Position numbers and translations under genes: made by a program. Of a stretch of DNA of 11,591 bases, positions 6,266 to 11,591 are shown in pieces. The first letter of the stretch is position 1, and each line of letters begins with the position of its first letter. The stretch comes from Oscillospiraceae bacterium (GTDB lineage: Bacteria; Bacillota_A; Clostridia; Oscillospirales; Oscillospiraceae): assembly GCA_015067895.1 (NCBI GenBank), contig SVLP01000052.1, positions 1 to 11,591 of the forward strand. The letters run 5' to 3'. The notes under the pieces were generated by a model. It saw only the letters and a program-made list of their open reading frames with translations. It made no database searches and had not been told where the DNA came from.

Positions 6266-6712
6266 ATGGCTCTTTACAGTGAAAAGGTTATGGATCACTT
6301 CATGAATCCCCGGAACGTGGGCTCCATCGAGAACGCCAGCGGCGTCGGCGAGGTGGGCAATGCCAAGTGCGGCGACATCATGAAAATCTATCTGCAGATC
6401 GAGAACGACATCATCGTGGACGTGAAATTTGAGACCTTCGGCTGCGGCTCCGCCATCGCCAGCTCCTCCATGGCCACCGAGATGATCCTGGGCAAGTCCA
6501 TCCACGAGGCCATGCGCCTGACCAACAAGGCCGTGGCCGAGGCGCTGGACGGTCTGCCCGCCCACAAGATGCACTGCTCCGTCCTGGCGGAGGAGGCCAT
6601 CAAGAATGCCCTGAAGGACTACTTCGACAAGTCGGGCATCCCCTACGACCCCGCCGACTTCCCGGAGCTGGATCACGACGAGCTCCACGATGCCGTCCAC
6701 GGCGAGGATTGA
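6266..6712 (+). CDS. iscU: Iron-sulphur cluster scaffold protein IscU
   Basis: A 148-residue scaffold on which Fe-S clusters are built from IscS-derived sulphur before transfer to client proteins. The opening LYSEKVMDHFMNPRNVG is diagnostic of the family. The three cluster cysteines are present: Cys35 in GNAKCGD (with Asp37), Cys60 in FGCGSAIASSS, and Cys104 in KMHCSVLAEE. It has IscU rather than SufU character: there is no SufU-type insertion between the first and second cysteines. The acidic C-terminal tail (about 125-148) is a little longer than in proteobacterial IscU. AAAGGAG precedes the start by 8 bases. It lies between iscS and rrf2, and its last codons contain the likely ribosome binding site of rrf2. 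I see no hscA, hscB or fdx genes, as is usual for the minimal Clostridia operon. Confidence 0.97.
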   Translation: MALYSEKVMDHFMNPRNVGSIENASGVGEVGNAKCGDIMKIYLQIENDIIVDVKFETFGCGSAIASSSMATEMILGKSIHEAMRLTNKAVAEALDGLPAHKMHCSVLAEEAIKNALKDYFDKSGIPYDPADFPELDHDELHDAVHGED

Positions 6713-6715
6713 GTC

Positions 6716-7105
6716 ATGATCGTCTCGTCCAAGGGCCGCTATGCCCTGCGGGTGATGGTGGCTCTGGCCCAGCGGCAGTCGGGCGGCTACATCCCCCTGA
6801 AGGAGATCGCGGAAAGTGAGGGCATCTCCCGCAAATATCTGGAATCCATCATGACCATCCTGAGCAAGGCAGACTTGGTGGATGCCTCCCACGGCAAGAA
6901 CGGCGGCTACCGCCTGAACCGGCCGGTGAACGAGTACACCGTGGGCGACATCCTGCGCCTGACCGAGGGGGATCTGTCCCCCGTGGCCTGCGATGCCGAA
7001 TGCGAGCGCAGCTGCCCCAGCCGCCCCATGTGGGTGCGTTTGGGAAAGCTGATCGACGACTTCTTCGACGGCATCACATTGGCCCAGCTCATGGAGCAGG
7101 AATAA
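6716..7105 (+). CDS. iscR: Rrf2-family Fe-S-dependent regulator, IscR-like
   Basis: A 129-residue Rrf2 protein expected to bind an Fe-S cluster and repress the isc operon when clusters are plentiful. The N-terminal winged helix is typical: SSKGRYALRVMVALA, then IPLKEIAESEGISRKYLESIM (helix-turn-helix region, 26-46) and the wing GKNGGYRLNRP. Three cysteines, 92, 96 and 100, occupy the cluster loop before PSRPMW, but their spacing is C-x3-C-x3-C, shorter than the C-x5-C-x5-C of E. coli IscR. The gene begins 3 bases after the iscU stop with GAGG in the iscU end, so it is translationally linked. It sits last in the operon, whereas a regulator-first order is more common. The family is certain; the cluster type and its targets are inferred from context. 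Confidence 0.93.
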   Translation: MIVSSKGRYALRVMVALAQRQSGGYIPLKEIAESEGISRKYLESIMTILSKADLVDASHGKNGGYRLNRPVNEYTVGDILRLTEGDLSPVACDAECERSCPSRPMWVRLGKLIDDFFDGITLAQLMEQE

Positions 7106-7110
7106 AGAGA

Positions 7111-7232
7111 AAAAGGCTCCCCTGTCCCGCAAGGGATGGGGGAGCTGTCGCGCAGCGACTGAGGGGGCCCCCTCCGACCCGCTGACGCGGGCCACCTCCC
7201 CCATTTGGCTGCGCCAAACGGGGGAGGCTTTT
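7111..7232. repeat. GC-rich palindromic intergenic repeat, copy 2 (MITE-like), downstream of the isc operon
   Basis: This 122-bp element starts AAAAGGCTCCCC and ends GGGGAGGCTTTT, imperfect terminal inverted repeats. Inside lie consecutive short hairpins (TCCC/GGGA, GTCGC/GCGAC, CCCGC/GCGGG, TTTGGC/GCCAAA). It has no coding capacity. Its right end, a GC hairpin followed by TTTT on the plus strand, could double as the isc operon terminator, and it ends about 20 bases before the rlmA promoter. It is the better preserved relative of the element at 1491-1624. Confidence 0.75.
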
Positions 7233-7254
7233 CTGTTCGGAAACCATAATTCGT

Positions 7255-7283
7255 TTGACTATCCCGCAAAAATGGGCTATGAT
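7255..7283 (+). promoter_or_regulatory. Sigma-A promoter of rlmA
   Basis: TTGACT (7255-7260) and TATGAT (7278-7283) are 17 bases apart, close to consensus. The leader of about 30 bases carries AGGAGGG (7306-7312), 8 bases before the rlmA start. The downstream genes prfA, sua5 and coaE show no clear promoters of their own, so this one may drive all four. Confidence 0.78.
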
Positions 7284-7320
7284 AGCATAGAAATCATATG
7301 CGCACAGGAGGGAATGAACC

Positions 7321-8115
7321 ATGGAACTGATCTGCCCCATTTGCCGTCTGCCGTTGGAGTGGGAGGGGAAAAGCTGCCGCTGCGGCAGGAATCACAGCTT
7401 TGACGTGGCGCGGCAGGGCTATGTGAACCTCCTGCCGGTGCAGCAGAAGCGGTCGCTCCACCCCGGCGACACCCGGGAGCAGGTGCTCTCCCGCCGGGCC
7501 TTCCTGGAGTCCGGAGCCTATGGGCCCATCGTGGAGGCGGTGAAGGCCGCCGCCGAGGGCCATGACGGCCCCATTCTGGATGTGGGCTGCGGCGAGGGCT
7601 ACTATGCCGTCCGGATCGCGGAGCATCTGGGCGCGGAGCTGACGGGTCTGGATATCTCCAAGGAAGCGGTGCGCTGCGCCGCCGCGAAGTACAAGGGTCA
7701 CCGCTGGATCTGCGGCACCGCCGCCCATCTGCCCATCGCGGACGATTCCGTCGGGGTGCTGATGAGCATGTTCGCCCTGACCATGCCCGGGGAATTCCGG
7801 CGGGTCTTGCGGGAGGACGGAATTTTTATCCAGGTGCTGGCGGCCCAGGATCATCTGATGGGCCTGAAATCCATCATCTATCCGGAGATCCTGCTGAAGG
7901 AGAAGGACTCCGTCCCGGAGCTGGAGGGCTTCCGGCTGGTCTCCTCCACCCCTGTCCGGTTTGAATTCACCGCAGAAGGCCAGCAAATCGGCAATCTTTT
8001 GTCCATGACGCCCCACTTCTGGCGCATCAGCGCGGACGGCGCCAAGCGGCTGAAGCAGACGGAGATCCTGACCGACACCGCCAGCTGTGTGGTGAATGTG
8101 TACCGGCCCGAATAA
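7321..8115 (+). CDS. rlmA: 23S rRNA (guanine-N1)-methyltransferase RlmA
   Basis: A 264-residue SAM-dependent methyltransferase acting on helix 35 of 23S rRNA, a hairpin in the peptide exit tunnel. The N-terminal zinc finger has Cys5, Cys8, Cys21 and His25, the ligands known in E. coli RlmA. Family-specific QGYVNLLPVQQKRS (32-45) and PGDTREQVLSRRAFL follow, then the SAM motif ILDVGCGEGYY (85-95) and Asp111 (GLDISKEAV). The C-terminal MTPHFWR matches MTPFAWR of the E. coli enzyme. E. coli RlmA(I) modifies G745; Gram-positive RlmA(II)/TlrB enzymes modify G748, which affects tylosin and telithromycin response. From the phylogenetic setting G748 is more likely here, but the residues I see do not decide. 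It has its own promoter and is followed by prfA after a 67-base gap. Confidence 0.95.
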   Translation: MELICPICRLPLEWEGKSCRCGRNHSFDVARQGYVNLLPVQQKRSLHPGDTREQVLSRRAFLESGAYGPIVEAVKAAAEGHDGPILDVGCGEGYYAVRIAEHLGAELTGLDISKEAVRCAAAKYKGHRWICGTAAHLPIADDSVGVLMSMFALTMPGEFRRVLREDGIFIQVLAAQDHLMGLKSIIYPEILLKEKDSVPELEGFRLVSSTPVRFEFTAEGQQIGNLLSMTPHFWRISADGAKRLKQTEILTDTASCVVNVYRPE

Positions 8116-8120
8116 CAAAA

Positions 8121-8158
8121 CCCCTTGCCCCCTCATAAAAATGCGGGGGGCGAGAATG
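8121..8158 (+). repeat. Small GC hairpin repeat, copy B, between rlmA and prfA
   Basis: GCCCCC (8127-8132) pairs with GGGGGC (8146-8151), with inner CAT (8134-8136)/ATG (8141-8143) and an AAAA loop. The flanks CCCCTTG and CGAG-N-ATG are shared with 6200-6236, whereas the core is inverted relative to that copy. The G run and ATG at 8156 look like a start signal and are in frame with prfA, but the real prfA start is further down. Confidence 0.65.
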
Positions 8159-8182
8159 TTTCCTGGTATTGGAGAATCGCCT

Positions 8183-9244
8183 ATGCTTGATAAACTTCGT
8201 GCGGTGGAAAACCGCTTTGAGGAACTGAATTTCAAATCCGAACTGCCGGATTTCTATGCCGATCCGAAGAAGGCGGCGAAGCTCCTGCGGGAGAAAAACG
8301 ACCTGGAGCCCATCGTGGAATGCTACCGGGCCTACCTTGCCGCAGTCCAGGAGCAGGCGGACGCCGAGGAGCTGATGGCCGATCCCGAGATGCGGGAGTT
8401 CTGCCAGGAGACCTTCCGGGAAGCCAGGGAAAAGCAGGAGGAGCTGTACCGTCAGCTGCAATTGCTCCTGCTTCCCAAGGATCCCAATGACGACAAGAGC
8501 GTCATCATGGAGATCCGGGGCGGCGTCGGCGGCGAGGAGAGCGCGCTGTTTGCCCACAGCTTGTTCCGGATGTACAGCATGTACGCCGCCAAAATGGGTT
8601 GGCGCATCGAGCTGATGAATTACAGTGAAACCGAACTCGGCGGCGTGAAGGAGGCCGACTTCGTCATCAATGGCGCGGGGGCCTGGTCACGGCTCAAATA
8701 CGAGTCCGGCGTCCACCGGGTGCAGCGGGTGCCGGAGACCGAGTCCGGCGGCCGGGTGCACACCTCCACGGCCACCGTGGCCGTCCTTCCGGAGATGGAG
8801 GAGGTCGACGTCCAGATCAACCCCGCCGACATCGAGATGCAGGTCTATCGTGCCTCCGGCGCGGGCGGCCAGCATGTCAACAAGACCAGCTCCGCCGTCC
8901 GGCTGATCCATAGGCCCAGCGGCATCGTCGTCGCCTGTCAGGAGGAGCGGAGCCAGCTGCAAAACCGGGAGAAATGCATGCGGATGCTGGCCAGCAAGCT
9001 CTACGAGATCGAGCAGACCCGCATTGAATCCGAGCACTCCGGCCTGCGCAAAAGCCAGGTGGGCACCGGCATGCGCAACGAGCGCATCCGCACCTACAAT
9101 TTTCCCCAGGGCCGGGTCACCGACCACCGGGTGAACCTGACGCTTTACAAGATCGACGCCGTCATGGACGGCACCCTGGACGAGATCATCGACGCCCTGG
9201 CCACGGCGGATCAGGCGGAGAAATTGAAGAACGCGCAAGCTTAA
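8183..9244 (+). CDS. prfA: Peptide chain release factor 1
   Basis: A 353-residue class I release factor that reads UAA and UAG and triggers peptide release. The N-terminal helical domain is followed by domain 2 with the stop-codon motif P-x-T as Pro184-Glu-Thr186 (RVPETESGGRVHTSTATV), which marks RF1 rather than RF2 (SPF). The catalytic GGQ is at 228-230 in SGAGGQHVNKTSSAVR. The C-terminal RTYNFPQGRVTDHRVNLTL is conserved. The start at 8183 (MLDKLRAVENRFEEL) is chosen because it aligns with other RF1 N-termini and GGAG lies 8 bases upstream; an in-frame ATG at 8156 would add nine unlikely residues. The Gln methyltransferase gene prmC, often beside prfA, is not in the window. The 302-base gap after it is filled by a nested repeat. 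Confidence 0.97.
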   Translation: MLDKLRAVENRFEELNFKSELPDFYADPKKAAKLLREKNDLEPIVECYRAYLAAVQEQADAEELMADPEMREFCQETFREAREKQEELYRQLQLLLLPKDPNDDKSVIMEIRGGVGGEESALFAHSLFRMYSMYAAKMGWRIELMNYSETELGGVKEADFVINGAGAWSRLKYESGVHRVQRVPETESGGRVHTSTATVAVLPEMEEVDVQINPADIEMQVYRASGAGGQHVNKTSSAVRLIHRPSGIVVACQEERSQLQNREKCMRMLASKLYEIEQTRIESEHSGLRKSQVGTGMRNERIRTYNFPQGRVTDHRVNLTLYKIDAVMDGTLDEIIDALATADQAEKLKNAQA

Positions 9245-9253
9245 ACACAAAAC

Positions 9254-9517
9254 TGTAGGGGAGGGTCATGACCCTCCCGACCAGCTCGGACAACTGCCCA
9301 GGCCAACCAGAGGGGTCAGCTCTAAGTTACCATGTCATCGCGAGGGGCACAGCCCCGCGGCGATCTCCTGGTACAATGTGCGGCATCTGACGAAGTACCA
9401 GGAGATTGCCGCGCCCTTGCGGGCTCGCAATGACAGTGGTTGTCCAAATTGTCCGCAACAGTTACGGTTTGTACGGATTTTTTCGGTGCGTCGGGAGGGT
9501 CATGACCCTCCCCTACA
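9254..9517. repeat. 264-bp composite element bounded by perfect 27-bp inverted repeats
   Basis: The arms 9254-9280 and 9491-9517 are exact reverse complements over 27 bases, beginning TGTAGGGG and ending CCCCTACA. Each arm is itself nearly all palindrome: a 20-base perfect palindrome centred on TCATGA (9259-9278 on the left). Inside lies a second inverted-repeat element (9334-9434). There is no open reading frame that looks real, and no target-site duplication is obvious. It fills most of the gap between prfA and sua5 and would read as a long hairpin in any transcript crossing it. A non-autonomous mobile element (MITE) is the simplest reading. Confidence 0.8.
9334..9434. repeat. Inner inverted-repeat element nested in the composite element
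   Basis: The left arm 9334-9374 (starting GTCATCGCGAGG, ending TCTCCTGGTAC) pairs with the right arm 9395-9434 (starting GTACCAGGAGA, ending CTCGCAATGAC) with a few mismatches, around a 20-base centre. Each arm has its own GC hairpin (GGGGC/GCCCC; CCCGC/GCGGG on the minus strand). Ends of the GTCATTGCGAG type are widespread short repeats in bacteria; the exact family is not assigned. Confidence 0.75.
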
Positions 9518-9546
9518 AATGCTTTATCGAAAGAGGAACGATAGAT

Positions 9547-10581
9547 ATGAAAACCCTTTATCTGCCCGCGTCCGACCCTCAAACCTGCGACGCGGCGGCA
9601 AAAATACTTCGGGAGGGCGGTCTGGTCGCCATCCCCACGGAGACGGTCTACGGCCTGGGTGCCAACGGCCTGAACTCCGACGCGGTGGCGAAGATCTTCG
9701 TCGCCAAGGGCCGTCCCAACGACAACCCCCTGATCCTCCATGTGGCGGATCCCATCCAGATGGAGCAGTTCGCCCACGACATCCCCGCCGAAGCATACCT
9801 GCTGGCGGAGAAGTTCTGGCCCGGCCCTCTGACCATCATCCTGCCTGCAAAGGACATCGTCCCCAAGACCACCACCGGCGGCCTGAGCACCGTGGGCATC
9901 CGCTGCCCCGACAACGATACCACCCGGGAGATCATCCGGCTGGCGGGGGTGCCCGTGGCGGCTCCCTCTGCCAATAATTCCGGCAAGCCCTCCACGGTGA
10001 CGGCGGCCCATGTCCTCCACGACCATGACGGCAAGATCGACGCGGTGGTGGACGGCGGCCATTGCAGAGTCGGCGTGGAGAGCACCATCGTGGATCTGAC
10101 CGAGAAGCCCGCCCGGCTCCTGCGGCCCGGCGGCATCACCCCCGAGCAGCTGATAGGCGTCCTGGGGGAGCTGACGGTGGACGAAGCCGTCACCGCCGAG
10201 ATCGACCCGAAGAAGGTGGTTCGGGCTCCGGGCATGAAGTATCTGCACTATGCCCCCGCCGCCCCGGTGGTCATCATCTCCGGCACCCGGGAGAAGGCCG
10301 CCGACTACATCCGCCATTTCTACCAGCCCGGCGAGCGGGTCATGTGCTTCGAGGAGGAGCTGGAGCTGTATGAGGGCTGCGATCCCATCGCCTACGGCCG
10401 GGAGGACGACGTGGCTACATTGTCCGCCGGACTTTTCGATGCCCTGCGGGAGCTGGATCGGACGGATATCCCCCGGGTCTACGCCCGGTGCCCCGTGGGC
10501 GGCGGACTGGCCTTCGCGGTGCAGAACCGGCTGAAGAAGGCGGCGGGCTTCCACATCATCGACGCGGAGGAGATCGAATGA
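9547..10581 (+). CDS. sua5: Threonylcarbamoyl-AMP synthase, two-domain Sua5 type
   Basis: A 344-residue enzyme that makes threonylcarbamoyl-AMP from threonine, bicarbonate and ATP, the first step of t6A37 modification in tRNAs reading ANN codons. The YrdC domain (about 8-205) has IPTETVYGLG, the K-x-x-x-x-P-like segment FVAKGRPNDNPL (51-62), PSANNSG (140-146), VGVESTIVD and LLRPGGIT, all substrate-pocket motifs. The linker APGMKYLHYAP (227-237) and the C-terminal Sua5 domain (about 240-344) show it is the long Sua5/TsaC2 form, not short TsaC. GAGG is 10 bases before the start; the open frame further upstream is repeat DNA. Its stop overlaps the coaE start by 4 bases. Partner genes tsaB, tsaD and tsaE are not here. 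Confidence 0.96.
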   Translation: MKTLYLPASDPQTCDAAAKILREGGLVAIPTETVYGLGANGLNSDAVAKIFVAKGRPNDNPLILHVADPIQMEQFAHDIPAEAYLLAEKFWPGPLTIILPAKDIVPKTTTGGLSTVGIRCPDNDTTREIIRLAGVPVAAPSANNSGKPSTVTAAHVLHDHDGKIDAVVDGGHCRVGVESTIVDLTEKPARLLRPGGITPEQLIGVLGELTVDEAVTAEIDPKKVVRAPGMKYLHYAPAAPVVIISGTREKAADYIRHFYQPGERVMCFEEELELYEGCDPIAYGREDDVATLSAGLFDALRELDRTDIPRVYARCPVGGGLAFAVQNRLKKAAGFHIIDAEEIE

Positions 10582-11150
10582 TTTTGGGCATCACCGGCGG
10601 CACCGGCTGCGGCAAGACCACCTTGTTGAAGGAAATTGAAGCCCGGGGCGGCCTTGTGCTGGACTGCGACGCGGTGTACCACGAGCTTTTGACCCGGGAC
10701 ATGGAGCTTCTGAACGCCATTGAACACAGATTTCCCGGCGTGGTTGTGGATAAAAAGCTGGAGCGGAAGAAGCTGGGGGCCATCGTCTTCGCGGACGAAC
10801 AGGCCCTCCTTGATCTGAATGCCATCACCCACGGAGCCATCCGCGCGGAAATTGTTCGAAGATTGGCGGAAAAACCCGCCCTGGCCGCCATCGATGCCAT
10901 CGCATTGTTCGAGGGCGGTCTGGCGGAGCTTTGCGACACCACCGTGGCAATTTCCGCCCCCCGGGAAGACCGGATCGAACGGCTCATGAAGCGCGACGGC
11001 ATCACCCGGGAGTACGCGGTCAAGCGCATCGATGCCCAGCGAAGCGGGGAATGGTTCCGGGAAAAGTGCGATCACGTTCTGGAAAACGACGGAACTGCCG
11101 AGCAATTCCGGGAGAAATGTTCGGAATTTCTGGAGAAACTGCTGAAATAA
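10578..11150 (+). CDS. coaE: Dephospho-CoA kinase
   Basis: A 190-residue P-loop kinase catalysing the last step of coenzyme A synthesis, phosphorylation of dephospho-CoA on the ribose 3' hydroxyl. The Walker A motif GGTGCGKTT (7-15) is at the N-terminus as usual. LDCDAVYHELL (28-38) corresponds to the family's DADxIxHxL with Asp29 and Asp31. AIDAIALFEGGL (104-115) matches the D-x-P-L-L-F-E segment but lacks the Pro. RIERLMKRDGITREYA (132-147) is the conserved lid region. Length is slightly below the typical 200. The start overlaps the sua5 stop (ATGA), which points to translational coupling, and decides against the longer open frame. A strong hairpin follows the stop at once. Confidence 0.95.
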   Translation: MILGITGGTGCGKTTLLKEIEARGGLVLDCDAVYHELLTRDMELLNAIEHRFPGVVVDKKLERKKLGAIVFADEQALLDLNAITHGAIRAEIVRRLAEKPALAAIDAIALFEGGLAELCDTTVAISAPREDRIERLMKRDGITREYAVKRIDAQRSGEWFREKCDHVLENDGTAEQFREKCSEFLEKLLK

Positions 11151-11152
11151 AA

Positions 11153-11183
11153 AGCAGGGAACGGCCTTGTGCCGTTCCCTGCT
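11153..11183. terminator. Hairpin terminator after coaE
   Basis: AGCAGGGAACGGC (11153-11165) pairs perfectly with 11171-11183 over 13 bp with a 5-base loop, 2 bases past the coaE stop. On the plus strand it lacks a T tract; on the minus strand it is followed by TTTTTATTTC, so it is a better terminator for transcripts coming from the tRNA side. It probably serves both strands. Confidence 0.75.
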
Positions 11184-11190
11184 GCCGTAA

Positions 11191-11341
11191 TGAAGTATTG
11201 CTGGCGCAATATGAAGTTGCTTCGCAATGAAGTATCCTTCGGATATGAAGTGAAATTTGCCATCATGTGCGAAGCACACTTCATTGCGTCAGCAACTTCA
11301 TACACTGTCAGGTGTACTTCACTTGCCGCAGGCAAATTTCA
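11191..11341. repeat. Modular hairpin array 2 with TGAAGT/ACTTCA linkers
   Basis: Four direct TGAAGT words (from 11191, 11212, 11228, 11246) are followed by three ACTTCA words (from 11278, 11295, 11316) and a variant ATTTCA (11336-11341). Each interval but the central one holds a separate hairpin: ATTGC/GCAAT, TTGC/GCAA, ATCC/GGAT, GTGC/GCAC, TTGC/GCAA, TACAC/GTGTA and TTGCC/GGCAA. GAAATTTGCC (11252-11261) pairs with GGCAAATTTC (11331-11340) and brackets the inverted half. It shares linker, polarity switch, bracketing arms and the TTCACTTGCCGCAGGCAAA module with the array at 3185-3378. It lies between two terminators, with no coding potential. Confidence 0.87.
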
Positions 11342-11344
11342 TTG

Positions 11345-11372
11345 AAAAAAGCACCCCGAAGGGTGCTTTTTT
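11345..11372. terminator. Symmetric bidirectional terminator
   Basis: AAAAAA-GCACCC-CGAA-GGGTGC-TTTTTT is a textbook intrinsic terminator on both strands. On the minus strand it begins one base past the CCA end of the tRNA gene, so it ends the tRNA transcript. Confidence 0.92.
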
Positions 11373-11373
11373 C

Positions 11374-11459
11374 TGGTGCCGCTGACCGGACTCGAACCGG
11401 TACGGAGTTGCCCCCAGCGGATTTTAAGTCCGCGGTGTCTACCATTCCACCACAGCGGC
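11374..11459 (-). tRNA. tRNA-Leu (anticodon UAA), 3' CCA encoded
   Basis: Read on the minus strand, the acceptor stem GCCGCTG (from 11459) pairs with CAGCGGC, followed by discriminator A and encoded CCA. The anticodon arm is GCGGA-CTTAAAA-TCCGC, giving anticodon TAA, which reads UUA leucine codons. The T arm is ACCGG-TTCGAGT-CCGGT. A long variable arm (GGGGGCAACTCC) marks a class II tRNA, as expected for Leu. It is 86 bases including CCA, a normal length. It is monocistronic, with its own promoter and a terminator at its 3' end. UUA is a rare codon in a genome this GC-rich. Confidence 0.95.
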
Positions 11460-11472
11460 GCGGTTGGAAATT

Positions 11473-11501
11473 ATTTTAGCATAGTTTTTGAGGGCAGTCA
11501 A
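11473..11501 (-). promoter_or_regulatory. Promoter of the tRNA-Leu gene
   Basis: On the minus strand TTGACT (11496-11501) and TAAAAT (11473-11478) are exactly 17 bases apart. Transcription should start near 11466, leaving a leader of only about 7 bases before the mature tRNA 5' end. Confidence 0.85.
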
Positions 11502-11511
11502 GGAAAAAGCC

Positions 11512-11591
11512 TGTCATCCTGAGCAAGCGAAGCGCGTCGAAGGATCTTCGCACTGCTGTGAAGCTGTGCAGTCGGTCAGTGCGAAGATCCT
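11512..11591. repeat. Inverted-repeat intergenic element, cut by the window edge
   Basis: The stretch begins TGTCATCCTGAGCAAGCGAAGC and runs into AGGATCTTCGCACTG (11541-11555), which is repeated inverted and without mismatch at 11577-11591, the last base of the window. TGTCATCCTGAGC-type ends followed by GAAGGATCT are a common short bacterial repeat. A second terminal repeat probably lies just outside, so its full size is unknown. Confidence 0.7.

Noticed and set aside
6234..6305. Small 23-codon frame (starting MKFSKLKEK) overlapping the iscU start
   Set aside because: It begins inside the repeat hairpin, runs out of frame into iscU, and has no separate ribosome binding site or conserved feature; leader-peptide function cannot be supported.
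4973..7204. Open frame of 743 codons on the minus strand across iscS, iscU and rrf2
   Set aside because: It lies opposite three well-identified genes, has composition typical of an antisense shadow and no recognisable domain or ribosome binding site.
8156..8182. Upstream in-frame ATG as the prfA start with a G-run Shine-Dalgarno
   Set aside because: The G run belongs to a repeat hairpin found also at 6200-6236, the extra nine residues are not RF1-like, and GGAG is well placed for the ATG at 8183.
9406..9546. Extended N-terminus of Sua5
   Set aside because: The added residues are translated from the nested repeat element; the YrdC domain is complete from 9547.

Overview
The window reads as chromosomal DNA of a gut-type, GC-rich member of the Clostridia, most likely Oscillospirales (Oscillospiraceae/Ruminococcaceae). 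This rests on strong Gram-positive Shine-Dalgarno sequences (AGGAGG), sigma-A promoters, the closest family resemblances of the proteins, and intergenic spaces packed with short palindromic repeats. The taxonomic call is an inference from style, not from a search.

Left part (1-4140, minus strand): a stress-type unit transcribed right to left, made of an OmpR-family response regulator (3361-4047), a HAMP sensor histidine kinase (1631-3061) and a membrane-anchored HtrA/DegP-like protease with a PDZ domain (141-1448), ending at a strong hairpin (49-90). This order suggests an envelope or secretion stress system in which the protease is the effector. The two gaps in the unit hold non-coding repeat elements: a hairpin array between regulator and kinase, and a GC-rich palindromic element between kinase and protease.

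Middle (4201-7105, plus strand): a compact Phd/Doc-type toxin-antitoxin pair with its own consensus promoter and a candidate operator, then an iron-sulphur cluster operon, iscS-iscU-rrf2 (iscR-like), with a promoter that overlaps a palindrome. The Rrf2 regulator comes last, so it probably closes a feedback loop on the operon.

Right part (7255-11150, plus strand): translation and cofactor housekeeping genes: rlmA (23S rRNA m1G methyltransferase), prfA (release factor 1), sua5 (tRNA t6A synthesis) and coaE (dephospho-CoA kinase). sua5 and coaE overlap by 4 bases. prfA and sua5 are separated by a 264-bp nested inverted-repeat element. A tRNA-Leu(UAA) gene lies on the minus strand at 11374-11459 with its own promoter, followed by a symmetric terminator and a second hairpin array.

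The most unusual content is non-coding. Two related arrays (3185-3378 and 11191-11341) are built of tiny, mutually different hairpins joined by a constant TGAAGT linker that switches to its reverse complement (ACTTCA) half way. Other repeats are two copies of a GC-rich palindromic element (1491-1624, 7111-7232), a pair of intergenic hairpins with the same flanks but an inverted core (6200-6236, 8121-8158), the nested element at 9254-9517, and part of another inverted repeat at the right edge. No CRISPR array, prophage, transposase or biosynthetic cluster is visible.
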